From contig CP136063.1 of the NCBI GenBank assembly GCA_032622095.1, positions 143,795,950 to 143,859,949 of the forward strand: DNA of 64,000 nucleotides. The letters run 5' to 3'. The translations under genes were made by a program, and so were the position numbers. The DNA is from Siphonodentalium dalli. Its lineage: Eukaryota > Mollusca > Scaphopoda > Gadilida > Siphonodentaliidae. This document shows, piece after piece, positions 46,786 through 57,097 of the stretch (the stretch's first letter is position 1; the number at the start of each line of letters is the position of its first letter). The notes beneath the pieces were generated by a model. It saw nothing but the letters and a program-made list of their open reading frames with translations. It was not told the origin of the DNA and searched no databases.

Positions 46786-48355
46786 TTTTGTTATCTGACA
46801 AAGAAGTACACACGAACCTCCTTAATAGCAGGCATAAATGCGCGCATATATTCTTTAATCCAGTTCGAAAAGTTAATTTTATGTTGGAATCATCGCTATT
46901 TAGAAAATAAAACATTCATAATCTGGATCAATTAATTAGAGACCCGTCGTTTGCGCAGCTATTCTCCGGTCAGTTTGCTGGTTGCATGGTGGAAATCGGT
47001 TCACGGAAAGAGGAGTAAATCAATTTCGAAGTTGAGTAGCCATGCAGCGAAATGTTAGGTTTCGTTGTGAAGACGTCGACAGACGTGTTAATTTCCAGAA
47101 TGCTAAAATGTGAAACTAACACGTTGTAGTAGTGCAAAAAAGAAACTGACATATGTCACAGATCGTTACGCAACATACGGGTATTATCTGAAGTCTGAGG
47201 AATGTTTTGAAGAAAAGAAATAGTCAATTGATAAACAGCAAAGAGTGGCTATTTGATCTAGTACATAAACGTAGTTGTAACGTATGTACATCGTATGTGC
47301 AATTGTCTGCAGCACATACCAACTGCATAACACGGTTTATCTATTTGTCCCACGGTCTTTATTATTGATATAAAAAGGTCCAATAGGAACATTACACCTT
47401 ATAACGTATTTGTGTCTGTGATAACACAATTTATACATAGCGTGCTTTAATTGCAAATAACAAAAACACACAATTATGCAAATTAGCAAACACCACAGTT
47501 CGCGGTTGTTATGAAACAGTGGGGTTTATAAAAACAGTGTTTTTCGAAATCATTAGAGAGCTGTCAGATAATCTCTGCGCGTTGAGTTCTTCGTAGTCAT
47601 GTGTTTACTGGTAACAGCTGAGCGGTCAATAACTGAGACAATGTTACCCTCGAGGGTAATATGGTGATTTACGGCCCGCCATGTGACGCACTCTCAGCCA
47701 ATCAGAAGAGAGGAAAATGGGATGAAGGATAACAATGGTGTATAATAATCTAACTTTCATGTTAAATTACGCATAGAATACTCCAGTTGATTGTCACCGA
47801 CATCGTTGTTTTTATATTTTGTGTACGTTTTAACTTAAACCCGAAGAGTTACGAAGAACCTCGGCATATTCCGGAGTTTGTTTTGGGCGAGACGAATTTA
47901 TATACGAACGAAATGGCAGACCCCGTATTATTCTAATGCTTGTTGTGTTTACACTGTTTTAAACTGTCAGACGGTTGTAATTCCCGTAATTTATTTAATG
48001 TATTGCATTTATATCTTCAATATTTACTTAATCTATGTATTTATTTATTTATTGACACGGATAATTACGATTACAATGGAGAATTCATCGTGCGTGGTTG
48101 ATCGAAAATCTACGGAATATTTTCACTGGAAAATGCCGAACGCAGTTCGCATACTTTTAAAACATTGTAAACACTACGGCAAATGTCTCTTTTCACATTA
48201 AATTACCGCTTTCAATTCACAACTGATGTGGGTTTCAGATCAAATAGCATGTCTTCTGAGGAAAATATCCGTTTATTGTCACAATTGTGATATTTTATTT
48301 CATATAATTGTGGTTTTATTTGAGCGGGTCACTAACGCTTAAGTCGCGTTATAAG
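46786..48355. other. Interior of 2.0-kb transposon, nothing recognised
   Basis: AT-rich. Contains the small palindrome TACCCTCGAGGGTA at 47645-47658 and short frames only (the longest, 47878-48201, has no domain). Confidence 0.45.
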
Positions 48356-48458
48356 AAGCCTATGCAGGCGGGCTTGGACTAAACATCAGCATATCGCCAT
48401 ACCAATATCTTAGCTGGTTTTAGCACAAGAAGACTTGGACTAACCACGACCATACTAT

Positions 48459-49810
48459 TAGAGACGTTTTTGAGAAAGGGTCTTTGTTCTATCATTATGA
48501 TTTAGAGCCAAATGTTGATCATAACGAGATCGCTATTGAGTGTTTAGACTGCGATTTAACCATGGGAGAGGCCTGTTCGGCGATTAGAAATTTGAAGACT
48601 GGGAAAGCCAGTGCATTTATTGACTACACGAAGGCGTTTGACAGTATAACAGGAATTTGATTTGGGAGAAATTGGCAATTTATGGAATTAGTTCAAAATT
48701 AATTCGGGCAATACAATCTCTCTACACTTGTGTGAAGGTAACGGTTAAATTTAATTCACAATTATCCGACTACTTTGACTCGAGTTTTGGAGTAAAACAA
48801 GGTGCTCCATTGTCGTCCACACTTTTGTTATAGTCCACACTTATATTACAATGAATGATCCCATCCCTGCATTGCGGTATGCTGATGACACCTTATTGAT
48901 TGCAAAATCGCCAGAACAGTTACAAAGCGCTTTAGCTGAAACGAGTAATTATTGTGAAAAGTGGGGTCTAAAAATAAACACAATTAAAACTAAAATAGTG
49001 GTATTTTCAGACCGGAAATCGGAAGAAAACTTGAAATTTGATATTGACAATGCTTGTCTAGATATTGTTGACTCATTCGTGTATTTAGATCTTGAAATGT
49101 GTAATAACGGCAAATTTCAAGTGTTAGAGAAAATATTAACACAGTATGGTTATAGATCCCTCTATAACCTATATGATCTGCTGAATGAGGCTTACTTTAC
49201 AAGCCTGTAACTTATTTGATATATATGACGGTTCGGTGTTATCATATGGGTATGCATGATATTTGGGGGTTCAATGACGGCCCTGATATTGAAATTTTGC
49301 ATGGAAAGTTTTGCAAATATATTCTTAAAGTAAAGTCATCAGCTAACAGCGATGTAGTCTTTGTGAATTGGGTCGTTTCCCATTGACTATACATGTATTA
49401 CGATTATATCGAATCTTTAAGTATTGGATTCATTTAATTCAGGCGCAAAACTCATTACTCTGTGGTGTATATGAATCAATTCCGAACGACTGTGATTCCG
49501 GTTTGTCGCATAAAGAGAAAAACTGGACATTTTTGTTGAAGTCTACTTTATCATACCCGATTTGAAAGTAATTAAATCGCGTTTACGCGACCAATTTATA
49601 CAAACATGGCATGCTTCTATAGATTCTTCAACAAAACTATGTACTTATGGCAAGTCGTGAATAAACAATATAAATATTTTCACTGGCCAACCATACAGAA
49701 ATTTGATACTAATAAATAATAAATCTAGATTTTCATTGAATCGGTAACAAAATACTTATATCATAGCTGCTTTAGAAGAGATAAATTATTGTCCTCAATG
49801 ATTTAGTAAG
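48459..49810 (+). pseudogene. LINE A, 3' half: reverse transcriptase and C-terminus
   Basis: Continues from 39207: IRDVFEKGSLFYHYDLEP (48459), then AIRNLKTGKAS (48580), then an internal deletion into FIDYTKAFDSI (48617). Next come LIWEKLAIYGISSKLIRAIQ (48660), FGVKQGAPLS (48787) and the active-site box YADDTLLIAKSPEQL (48878), followed by WGLKINTIKTKIVVFS. After 49210: WGF...IEILHGKFCKYILKVKSS and a VVFVNW-x-VSH motif. The RT core lacks the segment between GKA and D-Y-T-K. Stops and frame changes occur. The Penelope-like element begins right after. Confidence 0.75.
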
Positions 49811-49823
49811 TTTCCAATTTAGA

Positions 49824-49837
49824 ATTTGGAACTTAGA

Positions 49838-49885
<48 letters not shown>

Positions 49886-49908
49886 GAGCTATTTATATAT
49901 ATATATAT
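49824..49908 (-). repeat. Terminal direct repeat, 3' copy (pLTR)
   Basis: Same arrangement as 58162-58258 with a shorter AT tract. Confidence 0.7.
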
Positions 49909-50248
49909 TTGGAAAGTGTGGAGAGCGCTGGCACAGGTCGGTTATCCGATTTCTTATGTAATTATTTCTATGGAACTAGCTAAATTTTGTTAGGTTGTGT
50001 CGGAAATTGACATAAAATATTGTGTTGAGCACAAACAAAGGATAATGATGTTGAAATTGCTAAAAAGCTAATTGAACTGCGTGTTAATCAAGGTCTGAGT
50101 CTAGATCGAACGAGCATATCTCTCAAACTGGGATTTTTCTTGTAGGCAATAATAACCCGTTTGTCGAGAGGCTCCGTCAATTTAGTGTTTAATAATGCAA
50201 AGTTTTTTCTGAAAATGTTTGCGATTTCAACATTTCTACGATTGTAGA

Positions 50249-51458
50249 TCAGAGGAAAGCACAAGAAATTTCGAGAAACACCTTGTAGTCAATGTTAAGT
50301 CCGAACGGAAGATATGTTTTAAGTACGCCCATCCAATGATTTTCGCGTTCTAGGCGTATTGAATCGGTTTGGTCTTCGTCGGCTAGAATTGGTGTCTGTT
50401 CTATTGGCTGAAAGCTGAAATGGGATTTAATGTCATGATTAGATGAGTTGAAATGATCGGAAATTTGCATGTCGAGTTTTTTGCGAACACTGGAAAGATG
50501 ATTAGACATTCTAACTTTGAGAGAGGTTTTTGTTTGTCCAACATATTGTATACGGCATCTTTTGCATGTGATTAAGTAAATTACATTTTTAGAATCACAA
50601 TTAAGTTCGCTATGCATTTGATGCGATATGCGTGTTTGTTCGCTGGTGAAAGTGTTACTAGTATTGATATATCCTATTGTATTGATGTAACATCGTTTTT
50701 TGTGACAAAATGAGGCTGAACCATTACCCAACACCGGCCGGTTGTGCCGTATCCTTGTTGGTTCAGTCGATGTTGGGTCATGGCGTGACGAGTCCAATTC
50801 TCTGAGAGTTTCGGACTTTACTTGGCGCAGTAATCTACTAGAGTAGCCGCGCGGTCGTAAAGCCTGGACAAGCACTGAACAAGCTTGATTTAGGTCGCTT
50901 CTGTTCGTGCAGTTCCGGTGATATCGAATGATTTGAGATTTAATCCATCCATTGAAAAGTTTTGGCGGATGGAAAGATTTACGATGAAGTAGCTGGTGAG
51001 AATCCGTTGGTTTCGTAAAAAGTTTTGTATCTAAAATGTTGCATGATGTAAATTGTGGGCCCTTAAATATTGTTAAATCAAGGAAATCAATGCTGGTTTG
51101 CGATATTGATTCTTTGAGTTTGATTGATTCGTCATGACTGTTCAAGATGTCCAAGAACACCCTAAACTCATCCAGACCATGAGTCCAAATGATAAATATG
51201 TCGTCCAAGAATCTATAATAGGCTAATGGTTGTTTATCAGATTTGGCCAGGGCGCCTTTCTCCCACTCTGCAACAAAAATTGAGGCAAAATTAGGACTAA
51301 ACTTCTTGCCCATACTGCAGCCGGAGACCTGTAAATAATATCGTCCATTAAATTCAAAGTCATTCCCTTTAAGAGAAAGTTCTAATAATTGAAGTAGTTC
51401 ATCTCCAGGTCTATGAGGATCATGGTGGAAATCAAATGCATTCTTAATTGACTTTAAT
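50249..51458 (-). CDS. Penelope ORF2, C-terminal part: RT palm/thumb and GIY-YIG
   Basis: Minus-strand reading resumes after the insert with GLKSIKNAFDF (51450-51480). RT: GRYYLQVSGCSMGKKFSPN (51360 to 51300) and the active site FLDDIFIIW (about 51225), then FLDLTIF (51080). A basic linker follows (RPRGYSSRLLRQVKSETLREL). The endonuclease has CHKKRCYIN, the GIY-type strand VIYLITCKRCRIQYVGQT (about 50590-50540), SLKVRMSNHL and DHFNSSNH, ending at 50249. Penelope enzymes nick DNA with GIY-YIG and copy the RNA from the nick. Active-site residues look kept. Its 5' half lies at 56101-57090; the CCGG-bounded insert separates them and both halves share one frame once the insert and one CCGG are ignored. 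Confidence 0.85.
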
Positions 51459-51462
51459 CCGG

Positions 51463-51830
51463 TGTAACACGTCATCTTCCCCCCCAGGATATCTTCCCCC
51501 GCGGGGGAAGATATCCTAGGATATCTTCCCCCCCCCCGGGGGGGAAGATGTCCTAGGATATCTTCCCCCCACCCTGGATATCTTCCCCCCCATGTACGAC
51601 TAAAAAATAATTTCACTCATATGATATTGTTTGGTTCTGAAATGGCCAGAAAAATGTTTTTGGAGATTAAAAAAAAAAAATTATTAATTTTTTTTTTATT
51701 TAAAATAAAAAAAGTGACAAAATTAGTTTTTTCACAAATTTGATTGTCTGTTCATGAAATGACCAGAATTTTTTATTTTTTTAATTCAATTTTTTTCTTT
51801 TCTTTCAAACGTCCAGGCTTGGATATTCCA
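51463..51830 (+). repeat. Left terminal and subterminal inverted repeat of Ginger1-like element
   Basis: Several GGATATCTTCCCC and inverse GGGGAAGATATCC blocks alternate over the first 130 bp; then a T/A-rich part with TACGACTAAAAAATAATTTC and GTTCTGAAATGGCC, mirrored near the right end. Confidence 0.85.
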
Positions 51831-51839
51831 ACCCCCCCC

Positions 51840-52850
51840 CCCCCCCCACCCCGCACCTACATGACAAAAAAATCATCTTATGGTTTTATCGCTCGTTTTG
51901 CTTTATATAGTCATGAAACAGCGAGAAATTAACTTCTGAGAACAAGTTGTTTGAGTCAGGGTTTGGGTGGGGGGGGAGATGTCCAGGTCAGGAGATCTTA
52001 CCCCCACCCAGCACCTACATGACAAAAAAATAATCTTATGGTTTTATCGCTCGTTTTGCTTTATATAGTCATGAAACAGCGAGAAATTAACTTCTTCTGA
52101 GAACAAGTTGTTTGAGTCAGGGTTTGGGGTGGGGGGGGGAGATGTCCAGGTCAGGATATCTTTCCCCCCCCCCACCCAACACCTACATGACAAAAAAATA
52201 ATCTTATGGTTTTATTGCTTGTTTTGCTTTATATAGTCATGAAACAGCGAGAAATTAACTTCTTCTGAGAACAAGTTATTTGAGTCAGGGTTTGGGTGGG
52301 GGGGAAGATGTCCAGGTCAGGATATCTTCCCCCCCCCCCCACCCAGTACCTACATGACAAAAAAATAATCTTATGGTTTTATCGCTCGTTTTGCTTTATA
52401 TAGTCAAGAAACAGCGAGAAATTAACTTCTTCTGAGAACAAGTTTTTTGAGTCAGGGTTTGGGTGGGGGGGGGGGGGGAAATGTCCAGGTCAGGATATCT
52501 CCCCCCCCCACTCAGCACCTACATGACAAAAAAATAATCTTATGGTTTTATCGCTCGTTTTGCTTTATATAGTCATGAAACAGGGAGAAATTAACTTCTT
52601 CTGAGAACAACTTTTTTGAGTCAGGGTTTGGGGTGGGGGGGGGGAGATGTCCAGGTCAGGATATCTTCCCCCCACCCAGCACCTACATGACAAAAAAATA
52701 ATCTTATGGTTTTATCGCTTGTTTTGCTTTATATAGTCATGAAACAGCGAGAAATTAACTTCTTCTGAGAACAAGTTTTTTGAGTCAGGGTTTGGGGTGG
52801 GGGGAAGATGTCCAGGTCAGGATATCTCTCCCCCCCCCCCAGCACCGACA
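51840..52850 (+). repeat. Array of six 158-169-bp units (left arm)
   Basis: ATGACAAAAAAAT starts units at 51861, 52019, 52187, 52354, 52523 and 52687, with a decayed start at 52850. Each unit runs through TCTTATGGTTTTATCGCTCG, TATATAGTCATGAAACAGCG, GAGTCAGGGTTTGGGGTGGG, a G run, GATGTCCAGGTCAGGATATC and a C run. Units are 90-98% alike, so the array is young or homogenised. Confidence 0.9.
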
Positions 52851-53227
52851 TGACAATCATCTTATTATCATTATTATTACAAAGCAAGCAACAGGCAGGA
52901 TGGAAGTTATTATTGTTAGACTTGTTGATTTAGCAATCACATAGACAGTTTGTAAATCATTATCCAGATTAACAAGGATTAAGGTAAATTGTGAAACCTA
53001 TGGTCACTCACTTATGTATCTTCAGCAATTAGGATGTTGCCTCATCAATTTTAATCCTGGCTGGATTATTGGCCGAAAAAATTTAAAGCCATAAAACCAA
53101 TCAGGCTAATATGTTATGCTTATTAAAATACTAATCTGAGCGGATTATGTAATTAGTGAAAGAGGTATAAAACCACATGATCCTTAAATTGTCTTCAGTT
53201 AAGTCTTATGTGAGTGTGTTTAACATG

Positions 53228-53403
53228 TCTGACAAACTATCAACAACCAAAAAGTTCCTGGAGAATATCGATTATATTTTCAATTATGTTACTCTTGACC
53301 AGTATCCCGATGGTCTCAGCAGATCCCAAAAAAAAGACTTCCGTGTGAAGTGCAAGAAATTCTCAGTGTCTGATGGTGTTTTGCTTTACCAAAGCAAAAA
53401 AGG
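53228..53403 (+). CDS. First exon of a Ginger1/GIN1-like transposase (orphan)
   Basis: From ATG at 53228 (context AACATGTC; an in-frame ATG also lies upstream at about 53177) about 59 codons run to a good donor, AAAAAG then GTAAGT at 53404. The sequence FLENIDYIFNYVTLDQYPDGLSR-type start, a basic stretch and FSVSDGVLLYQSKKG (in order, with YPDGLS and DGVLLYQ as the key parts) matches the N-terminal YPYY-type motif that precedes the H2C2 zinc finger in Gypsy integrases, GIN1 and Ginger1 transposases. The zinc finger and DDE core are not found downstream, save a possible HCMECQ (CxxCQ) trace near 54470. It is a relic of the transposase that mobilised this family. Confidence 0.6.
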
Positions 53404-53629
53404 TAAGTTGTAACTTAGACAAATCACAGTACTATGTTAAAATTACTACATCATACCATATCTCTACCTAAAAGACAAAAGAAGTTTTTGTTAGATGGAA
53501 TTTACCTATCATTTGGAGCCGAAATCTTTCTTTTTCATAGGAATTATTTTTTTCAATCAATTCGTTTAATTTTATCAACCCATAATACATATGTATTAAT
53601 TGATTAGAAACATATCAAAGAATATCACA

Positions 53630-54110
53630 ATGTTCAAATGCAGGAGGGTCCAGATATGCCCCAGCATCCATATTATATGTCCAGAATATGACGGTATAGG
53701 CCCTTTTTCTATGATGGGCCCTTAAAAGTTTGAACCTCAAATTGGAGCCTGTGCGAAGAAAATCAGTTATAACTGAGTCATATCCAGATTCAAAAGGGTC
53801 CACATTTGCCCCAACATTCATGTTATATGCCCTGAATCCAAAGTTATGAGGCCCATACACATTTTCTATGATAGGCCCTTAAAATTTTGAAGCATATGGG
53901 GATAAAACCTAAGTCAGCTATAGCTGAGACATGTCCAGACACAGGATGGTCCATATATGCCCCAACATTCTTACATGTATTATATGCCCAGAATTCAAAG
54001 GCCCATAAACCTTTTCTTTGATTGGTTCTCAAAAGTTTATACCCCAAATTAAAGCTTGTGCAGTGAAAACCTAAGTCAGCTGTCCCTTTATATAGTCCAG
54101 TGCATTTATG
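53630..54110. repeat. Three tandem units of about 155 bp in the Ginger1-like centre
   Basis: Units contain GGGTCCAGATATGCCCCAGC, TTATATGTCCAGAAT, TCTATGATGGGCCCTTAAAA and ACCTAAGTCAGCT-like phrases, starting near 53635, 53790 and 53938. Divergence is higher than in the arm arrays. No function known. Confidence 0.75.
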
Positions 54111-54539
54111 AGAAAAAAGTGCCAAACCTCAAAACTAATTGCAACACAATGTTTCTTAGCAGGATTATGTCTATTAACCAATTATAAACAAAACACCAAA
54201 AAGGATCAAGAAAGGTGAAATTGATGAATTTTGTGAAATAAATTTGTTAAAATTTGGTAAAAGACTTACAGCTTTCGGAGCCTCAATTTCCAAGAATGAG
54301 CTAAAATCCATTTTCTTATGGTCTAGTATTTTAATAACTAGAGAATAATGAAGGGATATCTTGTTGTTGTATTAGTTTCCTCACTATATTGTGCACAAAA
54401 AATGATTACTTCAGGCATCTATGATCGAGAAGACAAAAAATATTCTTAAACAAAATGTGTGAATGTGTGTCCCATTGTATGGAATGCCAAATTTGCCGTG
54501 TGACACAGAACTGGTGTGATGAAATACTGTACCTGACCT

Positions 54540-55810
54540 GGACATCTCCCCCCCCCACCCCAAACCCTGACTCAAACAACTTGTTCTCAGAAGAAGTTAA
54601 TTTCTCGCTGTTTCATGACTATATAAAGCAAAACGAGCGATAAAACCATAAGATTATTTTTTTGTCATGTAGGTGCTGGGTGGGGGGGAAGATATCCTGA
54701 CCTGGACATCTTCCCCCCCCCCCCACCCAAACCCTGACTCAAAAAACTTGTTCTCAGAAGAAGTTAATTTCTCGCTGTTTCATGACTATATAAAGCAAAA
54801 CAAGCGATAAAACCATAAGATTATTTTTTTGTCATGTAGGTGCTGGGTGGGGGGGGAAGATATCCTGACCTGGACATCTTCCCCCCCACCCCAAACCCTG
54901 ACTCAAACAAGTTGTCAGAAGAAGTTAATTTCTCGCTGTTTCATGACTATATAAAGCAAAACGAGCAATAAAACCATAAGATAATTTTTTTGTCATGTAG
55001 GTGCTGGGTGGGGGGGGGGGAAGATATCCTGACCTGGACATCTTCCCCTCCCACCCAAACCCTGACTCAAAAAACTTGTTCTCAGAAGAAGTTAATTTCT
55101 CGCTGTTTCATGACTATATAAAGCAAAACAAGCGATAAAACCATAAGATTATTTTTTTGTCATGTAGGTGCTGGGTGGGGGGGGAAGATATCCTGACCTG
55201 GACATTTCCCCCCCCCCCACCCCAAACCCTGACTCAAACAACTTGTTCTCAGAAGAAGTTAATTTCTCGCTGTTTCATGACTATATAAAGCAAAACGAGC
55301 GATAAAACCATAAGATTATTTTTTTGTCATGTAGGTGCTGGGTGGGGGGGTGGGGGGGGGGGGAATATTCTGACCTGGACATCTTCCCCCCCACCCCAAA
55401 CCCTGACTCAAACAACTTGTTCTCAGGAGAAGTTAATTTCTCGGTGTTTCATGACTATATAAAGCAAAACGAGCGATAAAACCATAAGATTATTTTTTTG
55501 TCATGTAGGTGCTGGGTGGGGGGGAAGATATCCTGACCTGGACATCTCCCCCCCCCACCCCAAACCCTGACTCAACAACTTGTTCTCAGAAGAAGTTAAT
55601 TTCTCGCTGTTTCTTGACTATATAAAGCAAAACGAGCGATAAAACCATAAGATTATTTTTTTGTCATGTAGGTGCTGGGTGGGGGGGGGGGAGATATCCT
55701 GACCTGGACATCTTCCCCCCACCCCAAACCCTGACTCATGAATATATAAAGCAAAATAAGCGATAAAACCATAAGATGATTTTTTTGTCATGTAAGTGCT
55801 GGGTGGGGGT
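54540..55810 (-). repeat. Array of eight about 165-bp units (right arm, inverted)
   Basis: GTCATGTAGGTGCTGGG occurs near 54664, 54831, 54992, 55159, 55326, 55500, 55662 and (changed) 55788. Units are the reverse complement of those in the left arm. The last unit is shortened. Confidence 0.9.
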
Positions 55811-56096
55811 GGTGGAATATCCAAGCCTGGACATTTGAAAGAAAAAAAAAAGACAAATCAAATTCGTGAAAACAATAATTTTGTCACTTTTTTTTTTTAA
55901 ATAAAAAAAAAAAAATAATAATTTTAATCTCAAAAAAAAAAATTCTGGCCATTTCAGAACCAAACGATATCAAATGAGTGAAATTATTTTTTAGTCGTAC
56001 ATGGGGGGGAAGATATCCAGGGTGGGGGGGAGATATCCTAGGATATCTTCCCCCCCGGGGGGGAAGATATCCAGGGGGGGAAGATATCCTGTTACA
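55811..56096 (-). repeat. Right terminal and subterminal inverted repeat of Ginger1-like element
   Basis: Mirror of 51463-51830, ending GGAAGATATCCTGTTACA with alternate spacing of the GGATATC blocks. Confidence 0.85.
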
Positions 56097-56100
56097 CCGG

Positions 56101-57090
56101 CATCGATTCCAATATCTGTATACATAGATTCCACGTCGAGACTAATTAGGTAAGCAGAAGATGGGACTTCAATTTTCGACAATTTAATGAGGAAGTCCTC
56201 CGTGTCTTTTAGATAGCTGGGATGGCGGGTAGCAATTGGTTTCAAATAGAAATCAATAAACTCCGAAATGTGGTACGACTCCGAGCCCACGTCGCTGATG
56301 ATGGGGCGACCGGGTGGTGTGTATGGATTAGTCCAACAGCTCAAAGGTTTGTGTATTTTAGGTAGCAAATAAAATGTCCTATTATTGGATTCAGGTTTTG
56401 CAATTAGATACTGAACATGTTTTTTCTTTAAAACGTCCTGGTCCAGCAAGCTTTTGAGAATGAGATTGAATTTTAAAACATTGGATTTCCAAATTGGCTC
56501 ATCCAATGGTTTGTAATATTTAGTGTTGCTTAATTGGCGTATCGCTTCTAGAATGTAATTTTCTTTAGACATGATGACGAGCGAGCTGCCTTTGTCACAA
56601 GGTTTGATTACAATGTTTTTATTGCTGCGAAGAGTTTTTAGTGCAGTTCTTTCAACTTTAGTGAGGTTATCCTCGTTGTGAAATTTTGGTAAATTTGTGA
56701 TGTCGGTTTTGACTAAGCCAGCGACCTCGGGAATGGGGTTGTCAATCTGGCGATCAGAGGGCGTCCACATCGAAGGTTCTTTAAATTGATCTTTTAAACC
56801 TGTCGAATTGCGAAAGAAATCAGCCATAGCTGTTACTTCCCTAAATTGCATGCTTGCTGGACCGCCGTTCATTTCCATGGCATACATAGAGTCTGGTAAA
56901 ACCAATGTTCCATCCTCCGTCTCAACAACATGTGGTGTTTCTTTGAGATCGGGTGGGGTAGGAACAAAGGTTAGACCATACCTAAGTATTGATTTCTCAC
57001 CAGCGCTCAGGGAAATATCGGGTACAAGATTGACTATCTCGGTGCCGAGACCGACTCTTTCCGCATGGCTGATGCCCTTCTGAGGAATTA
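56101..57090 (-). CDS. Penelope ORF2, N-terminal part
   Basis: Read on the minus strand from just after the ORF1 stop: ISHAERVGLGTEIVNL, then LSAGEKSILRYGLTFVPTP (the LS-x-x-E...GL-x-F-x-PTP opening of Penelope-type RTs), MADFFRNSTGL, TALKTLRSNKNIVIKPCDKG, YLIAKPESNNRTFYLLPKIH, GRPIISDVGS, HPSYLKDTEDFLIKL and SLDVESMYTDIGIDAG, where the CCGG insert follows. The DVxSxYT box supplies the first RT metal-binding Asp. No suitable in-frame ATG lies near the start, and the frame is -1 to ORF1, so translation by frameshift at 57091-57097 is plausible. Confidence 0.85.
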
Positions 57091-57097
57091 GTTTAAA
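57088..57097 (-). promoter_or_regulatory. Candidate -1 ribosomal frameshift site TTTAAAC-TAA
   Basis: On the minus strand the ORF1 codons CAT-TTA-AAC-TAA contain T-TTA-AAC, the classic X-XXY-YYZ slippery heptamer in the correct phase, with the ORF1 stop (57088-57090) directly after it. A -1 slip enters the ORF2 frame. A weak stem (TCTCG/CGAGA) lies about 45 nt further on. Stimulatory structure not established. Confidence 0.6.

Larger units (their letters stand above)
46422..48443. mobile_element. 2.0-kb TIR transposon at the tip of the 9.2-kb element
   Basis: TIRs of about 90-95 bp: TAGTCCAAGTCTTCTTGT at 46422 and the inverse ending CTTGGACTAA at 48443. They run to AGCCCGCCTGCATAG, with few mismatches. 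Flanks are CCACGACC on both sides (46414-46421 and 48444-48451), an 8-bp target duplication, which fits hAT, P or similar superfamilies. The interior codes for nothing recognised and contains a 150-bp hairpin. Non-autonomous. Confidence 0.8.
39208..48451. mobile_element. 9.2-kb inverted-repeat element splitting LINE A
   Basis: ATACTAT stands on both sides (39201-39207 and 48452-48458). The left end begins GGTCGTCGG; the right end finishes CCACGACC. From about 15-20 bp inward, 39225-39365 is inverse to 46260-46400 (GACCCAGAAGAAATT, AAGAAGCGGTTTTG, CGCGGGAGAATCTC and the AAGATGGCGTCCAACATGGC block). Ignoring this segment, the LINE A reading continues from the endonuclease/RT linker into the RT, which supports an insertion with a 7-bp duplication. 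Much of its length is later cargo: LINE B and a tip transposon. No transposase recognised; superfamily unknown. Confidence 0.7.
51463..56096 (+). mobile_element. Ginger1-like DNA transposon inserted in Penelope RT
   Basis: CCGG lies directly on both sides (51459-51462 and 56097-56100). The ends are TGTAACACGTCATCTTCC and, inverted, TGTAACAGGATATCTTCC. Ginger1 elements are known for TGT-type LTR-like ends and CCGG target duplications (Bao and colleagues' description, from memory). The inverted arms are huge: a terminal part with GGATATCTTCC palindromes, a T/A-rich subterminal part (51597-51830 against 55810-56000), then opposed arrays of about 165-bp units. The unique middle (52860-54540) holds an integrase-like exon and a second tandem repeat. 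Most of the transposase is gone, so it is non-autonomous. Confidence 0.8.

Noticed and set aside
51840-55810. CRISPR-like array of regular repeats
   Set aside because: About 165-bp units without unique spacers, in a eukaryotic transposon; it is an inverted tandem array.
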